Shown here piece after piece: positions 59,571 to 64,000 of a DNA stretch of 64,000 nucleotides. Source of the stretch: Puffinus mauretanicus (taxonomy: Eukaryota; Chordata; Aves; Procellariiformes; Procellariidae). The translations under genes were made by a program, and so were the position numbers. The notes below the pieces were generated by a model that saw only the letters and a program-made list of their open reading frames with translations, had not been told where the DNA came from and searched no databases. Position 1 is the stretch's first letter. Every line of letters starts with the position of its first letter. The stretch is from assembly GCA_023333565.1 (NCBI GenBank), contig JAJKFH010003749.1, positions 124,001 to 188,000 on the forward strand. The letters are read 5' to 3'.

Positions 59571-60170
59571 AGAAGGGAACACACGTCATAGGGACCCCAC
59601 AGCTGGAAACACCGAGTGTCTAGGGCCAGCTGCTGGTGGGAGCGCTGTGTGCAGTTCTCTAGTGAGCTCAAAGCTGGACTAGCTCACGAGCAAGAGGAGG
59701 TACAGATCTGGAAAGACGCAAGGTCTGTGCCCATTACTGGGTAAGTAGCTTGACATCCAGCCATGGATTTTAATTGAACTTAATTCCCATGCTAATATTT
59801 AAGGGACCCACGAACGTGCTGTGCTTGCGAATCTAGGGAGTGATGTGTGTGTGTGTTTCACTACTGAACATCAGTCCTGAGCAGCTGCAGAGGAAGACAC
59901 GGACTGGGTCGTGCTTTTTGTGTGAAGTGGGTGCTCGTAAAGGTACTGCTCTATCTATGTTAACCTGTTTTGCCGTTCATGCCAGTGAAGTATGTGTGCA
60001 CGTTCTTGAATGTGATCTGGCTCTTTGGAAGACAAACTAAGTCTCTTGTACCTGCACGTGGGAAGAGCAGTCACATCCATTGGACTGAGACGGGAGAAAC
60101 CTCCTGGGAATGAGAGTCCTCCCAATTCAGCTCCAGTCCCTCTGCAAGGAGACATTCTCGGGGAGGAACA
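59571..60170 (+). repeat. Right arm of a ~600-bp inverted repeat flanking ACR
   Basis: Inverted counterpart of 54510-55139. The 4.4 kb between the arms contains the whole ACR gene. The arm ends just before a CA/TG-rich satellite. No LTR ends, poly(A), CR1 tail or terminal inverted repeats are evident, so I cannot assign it to a transposon class. Confidence 0.85.
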
Positions 60171-60187
60171 TGGGCTGGATACAGCGT

Positions 60188-60700
60188 GCACAGAGACACA
60201 CACACACGTGCACACGTGCACACGCACGCACACTCAGCATGCACAAAGTACATGCACAGAAAAGCTGTGCGCGCACACACTGCATTCACACACAGGGTGC
60301 ATGTGCATACACACACAGTGGAGACACACATGGGGTACAAACAGAAGGTGCAACGCACACCCAGAGTGTGTGCACACTTACAGTCCAAAACACACGTCTT
60401 GAACACGGAGCGCAATGCATGCAGTATGCATGCATGCGCAATGCACCTACTCCCACACCCCGCACTCATGCGCACAGTGTGCACCCACCCATCTGCCCAC
60501 ATACACCGTCAGCATACACCCAGTGATGCATGCACATGTAGAATGCACCTCCCACGAGTGCACATGCAAACTCACTTGTCCATGCATGCTCACATGCATG
60601 TCCATGCACACATACACATATGCAGGCATACACACACGCACACAATGCGTGTGCACGCACAGAGGAAAGTGTTGCACGCATACACACATATAGCTCGTTA
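60188..60700. repeat. CA/TG-rich low-complexity satellite
   Basis: About 500 bp of interspersed CACA, CACG, GCACAC and GCATGCATG words with many alternating purine-pyrimidine stretches. It yields long Cys/His/Thr-rich open frames in several phases on both strands that are artefacts. Confidence 0.9.
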
Positions 60701-61046
60701 ACACCCCACATGTTCATGAGCCGCTCACATGGACACAGCTTATCACGCCCACCCCTGCCCCTTCCCACCTGTGCCTGGCCCACACATGTCTTTCAGCATG
60801 TGCTCCCACAGCACTGCAGCAGTCGCTTGGGCCTCTCCTTCCATGCCCAGCCGCCTGGACACTGTTCATCCACGTGTCCTACCTGTGCCCGCTGGCACCT
60901 GTGCAGGTTGGGGCACTCACGCCATGCCTTGCTCAGTTTCCTGCAGCCAAGTTACCTGCACACAGCGCACATGGTCCCACACCTCCTGCCCTGGTCCTCG
61001 TCTGGTCTCTGAAACTCTGTCCCCACACCATGTCCCCCTCCAGAGC

Positions 61047-61322
61047 TCAGAGCCCCAGCTGTTCTCCTCTCAGTGTCCTGACTGCCAGCCCCCAGCGCCC
61101 TGATCCCTGTGGCCAGGCACTGCACGGCAAGCACTGCCATGCCCTATGAGCAAAGTGAGCTCCATGAATTATGCAGCAGTTTCGCCTCCTGCTGCAGCAC
61201 CAGCCTCCTCGCTCTGCCTCTTGGCCCTGAATAATTGATGGCAGTGAGCACAGCAGCAGCAGCAGCCCCAGCGTCCTTCTTGTGCCAGGGACCAGGCCCT
61301 TAGGAGGCATGGGGCTAGACAC
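61047..61322 (-). other. Unassigned ORF with signal-peptide-like start
   Basis: A 91-codon frame begins MSSPMPPKGLVPGTRRTLGL and runs into a hydrophobic LLLLLCSLPSII core, then GGWCCSRRRNCCIIHG and a further CLPC. The leucine run comes partly from a (CAG)n tract on the other strand. I do not recognise the protein and see no supporting splice structure; chance is quite possible. Confidence 0.15.
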
Positions 61323-61399
61323 GCAGGAAGGCCAGGGGCTACGGGACAGTCTGAACTACAGAGGACAGGGAGCAATGGAAAGCAGAGTTCACTGGCACA

Positions 61400-62180
61400 T
61401 TAGAAAGTGGTTGTAAAAGTGGGATGGGTCTTAAGAAATGCTGACGAGTAATAACAGGAAACTCCAGAACAGACTGATCACACAGGCTGCGTGCAAAACA
61501 CAGGCACATCAGGATGAGAACATCCAGACGAGGACATTAGCCAGCCTTACCCGTGCTTTGTCTTTGGGCTGAAACTCCTCACCTCTGCCTCCTGTGTGGT
61601 TAATCCTAGACCACTGCCACTGTGCCTGTGCTTGTACACCCCCTCTGGTCTTGCTTCAATCTCATTTTGGATAAACTGGACAGATGGAGGTCTTCAGGAC
61701 ATTCAACCTCAATTCCTGTCTGTGCCTGTCTTCCAAGCTTGCTCCGGTTTTCAAAAGCAGACACAGCAATAGGGTACAGCCTTCCCGGGGTGCAGAACCT
61801 TTTCCTCCTCGTTCTCCTTATCACCCCCTTCCACCAGAGAATTGCTGTTGCTCTTTGCACTGTCCCTTCCTCGCTCTGATTACAAGTCATGGATCTGCAG
61901 GACATGGGCCACTACGTTCAGGCACAACCAGCAGTCCTTGAGCCTGAACGTGAAATTCTATGCATGAAATGCATGAAAACATACTTCGCTTGAAAAGTGC
62001 CCAGGCTCCCATATGGCCCAGCCTGCCCCAAACAATGCCACGCTCTCTGCCTGTCCCAGGGGATTTTGCACCCTGCGTGCACCTGGAGCGAAGCAGCTTC
62101 ATTTGCTCTTCCAGAAGGCGGGAAGCTGGGAGCAGCGGCCTGGGCCACAGGCAGGGAGGCAGGGGACGTCCACCCAGGCC
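61400..62180. other. Intergenic DNA upstream of ARSA, no gene seen
   Basis: No supported exon or repeat. GC content rises towards the ARSA CpG island. Confidence 0.4.
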
Positions 62181-62189
62181 ACCCAGCCC

Positions 62190-63060
62190 CAGCGGAGAGG
62201 ACGTCCGCTCGCCGCCACACGCCGAGGTGCCCGTCTCGTCCCAGGACAGCCTCATGCTTTCCCAGCCTCAGCCCCGGTGCGGCTGGGAGCAGGCCGGGGT
62301 GCCGGCAGCCGCGAGGCCTCGTCCCCCAGAGACCAGGGGCTGGACACACGGGCTGAGTCCGCAGCCCCCAAGCCTGGGCGACGCTGAGGGCGGGTCTGTG
62401 GGAAACCCCTGTTGTTAATAAGCCACCCTCAGCCGCAGCGCCCGGGGGCTAGCCCGGGTCCCAGGGGGCCGCCTGCACCGGGCACGGCGGCCCGGGAGGC
62501 GGCTGCGAGGGATCGACACCGCCGCGAAGTACGACTCGTCGCGGCCCCTTTCAAGGGCTGCCCCGCGGCGGACTACAATTCCCGGCATGCCCCGCGGCGG
62601 TGCTGGGTCACGTGGCTGCCCGCGGGGGTCAGATGGTCGCCGGCGGCGGCTCAGCGCGGCGCGGTTCGGCTCTGCCGGTCGGGGAGCTGCCTGCTCTGCC
62701 CGGCGCGCACCGCACCGCACCGCACCGCACCGCACCGCACCGCACCGCACCGCACCGCACCGCACCCCGTGCTGAGCGCGTGTATCGGCGGGCCGCGGGG
62801 CCTTCCTGGGCGGCAGCGCTATGGGGCCGTGGGGCCGCGGCCTGCCGTGGGCCCTCGTGCTGCTGGCCTTGCGCGGAGTGGCCGGCGCCCCCCCCAGCTT
62901 CGTCCTGTTGCTGGCGGACGACTTGGGCTTCGGGGACCTGGGGAGCTACGGGCACCCTTCTTCTGCCACGCCCAACCTGGACCGGATGGCTTCCCGAGGG
63001 CTGCGGTTCACCGACTTCTACAGCAGCTCCCCGGTGTGCAGCCCGTCCCGGTACGTCCCC
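62190..63060. promoter_or_regulatory. CpG-island promoter of ARSA
   Basis: Dense CpG and GC-rich sequence without a TATA box surrounds the ARSA first exon. TACAATTCCCGGCATGCCCC at 62574-62593 contains the ACTACAATTCCC-type ZNF143/SBF promoter motif (starting at 62572). The pentanucleotide repeat at 62706-62765 lies in the presumed 5' leader. Confidence 0.65.
62706..62765 (+). repeat. Pentanucleotide microsatellite (CGCAC)n, about 12 units
   Basis: Twelve perfect or near-perfect CGCAC units lie 55 bp before the ARSA start codon, inside the CpG island. Perfect purity suggests the tract varies between individuals. Confidence 0.95.
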
Positions 63061-63648
63061 CGCTGCTCCGGCTCCGCTGGCGGGCGACTGCTGCAGGGCC
63101 CCGGGGTGGGGATGGCGGAAGCGTCGAGACAGGGCTTGGCACCCAGCTGGGGAGCTGCAGTGCCGGGAGGAGCGGGTGGCTGATAAACCTGCCGTGTCCC
63201 AGGAGGCCCGAAGGTCCAGCTGCTCTGTGAGGGGACTGATTGCGGGTCCCAGCAGCCAGGGGAGGTGGCAGTGGCAGCCGTGAGACTGCGGAGCCAAGCT
63301 GCCAGGTCCCGAGGAATGGGGCACCGCTGTGGAGGCTGAGCATCACGACCTGCGCTGTGTCCAGCGTGATGCCTGTCTCCTCTCTCTCCTTCAATGCTCA
63401 CCTGTAGGGCAGCCCTGCTGACCGGCCGGTTCCAGATGCGCTCTGGGGTTTACCCCGGTGTGTTCAACCCAGACTCGCGGGGAGGCCTGCCGCTGTCTGA
63501 GGTCACCATTGCGGAGGTGCTGAAGGCTGCGGGCTATGCCACAGCCATGGTTGGCAAGTGGCACCTTGGCCTGGGGATTAATGGCTCCTTCCTGCCCATC
63601 CACCAGGGCTTTGACCACTTCTTGGGGGTGCCCTACTCCCATGACCAG
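62821..63648 (+). CDS. ARSA: ARSA, arylsulfatase A, first two exons (3'-partial)
   Basis: Lysosomal enzyme that removes sulfate from cerebroside 3-sulfate. Exons 62821-63050 and 63408-63648 join in phase for 157 residues; the gene continues past the window. A signal peptide ([19 protein letters not shown]) precedes [18 protein letters not shown], with Asp33-Asp34 for calcium binding. The sulfatase signature C73-S-P-S-R, whose cysteine is converted to formylglycine, spans the exon junction (the Arg codon is split). Then [21 protein letters not shown] and GKWHLG with active-site Lys127 and His129 follow. N135-G-S is a glycosylation site. The sequence GYGHPSS-TPNLD-type block ([15 protein letters not shown]) and PYSHDQ match ARSA rather than ARSB or GALNS. 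Confidence 0.97.
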
Positions 63649-64000
63649 GTGAGAGGCTGTCAAGCCCTGAAGGGTGTCCCGGGGCTGGCTGGGGAGAGTG
63701 CCTGAAAGATGAAGCTTGCCTGAGAGCACATAGGCCCGGTAGTGCTTGCCTGGGCAGATGGGTGTGGGTGTCTGCAGGCCGGGGAGATGGATACTGGTGG
63801 GGAAAGCCCGTCTCTGAGGTGCTTGTATGATAGGGTAGTTTTGCAGAATGTGGGTGGCCATTGTGCATGGGCACATATGCCCTTTGTCAAGGGAGGGAGG
63901 GTCAGCTTCTGGGCTACAAAGAAACATCTGAATTGCTGCCAGGAGAAAATTATGTTGGGGCAGCATGGTCCTTGGACAGTTCTAGGGTGAGCACAGACCC
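63649..64000 (+). other. ARSA: ARSA intron 2 (partial)
   Basis: Starts with GTGAGAGG directly after the CAG ending exon 2. No further exon is visible before the window ends. Confidence 0.7.

Noticed and set aside
60025..60783. Cys/His-rich ORFs of 105-171 codons on both strands
   Set aside because: They are produced by the CA/TG-rich satellite.

Overview
This window is genomic DNA from a bird; the sequence alone does not identify the species. The evidence is several CR1 retrotransposon copies with the avian 3' end (tandem ATTCTATG-type octamers), an avian-type retroviral solo LTR, compact multi-exon vertebrate genes and GC-rich CpG-island promoters. All host genes are split by GT-AG introns, so continuous ORFs are mostly poor guides; gene models were assembled exon by exon with splice phase checked.

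Layout. (1) 1-15 kb: HCLS1 (HS1, haematopoietic cortactin-like protein) on +, 13 coding exons from 1375 to 13506; the exon with the start codon lies before the window. A candidate LTR sits just downstream. (2) 15-18 kb: one class II olfactory receptor on -, complete except for a single-base frameshift. (3) 18-39.8 kb: intergenic, with no supported host gene, and a graveyard of CR1 copies between 24.4 and 35.4 kb, including one CR1 inserted in another with a visible target duplication, plus an old LTR fragment. (4) 39.8-41.4 kb: NME6 (nucleoside diphosphate kinase 6) on -, complete, 5 exons, 186 aa. It is head-to-head with (5) 41.6-53.9 kb: RABL2 on +, complete, 8 exons, 223 aa. The 246 bp between the two start codons is a CpG-rich, probably shared promoter. 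RABL2 contains a probable U12-type intron, and its 7.9-kb intron 3 carries CR1 copies and a 1,068-bp solo LTR. (6) 55.5-57.9 kb: ACR (acrosin) on -, complete, 5 exons, 343 aa, convergent with RABL2. (7) 62.8 kb to the end: ARSA (arylsulfatase A) on +, first two exons only.

Context. RABL2-ACR convergent, with ARSA divergent from ACR, is the relative arrangement of human 22q13.33, but there is no room here for SHANK3, which lies between ACR and ARSA in human. HCLS1 and NME6 belong to other human segments (3q and 3p). RABL2 (cilium and sperm tail) and acrosin (acrosome) both act in sperm, but nothing shows that they are co-regulated.

The most unexpected structure is a diverged inverted repeat of about 600 bp (54510-55139 and 59571-60170) that brackets ACR and is not explained by any repeat family I recognise. 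Other notable points are an extra cortactin-like repeat and a third DYEE tyrosine motif in HCLS1, a GC-AG intron in HCLS1, and the U12-type intron in RABL2.
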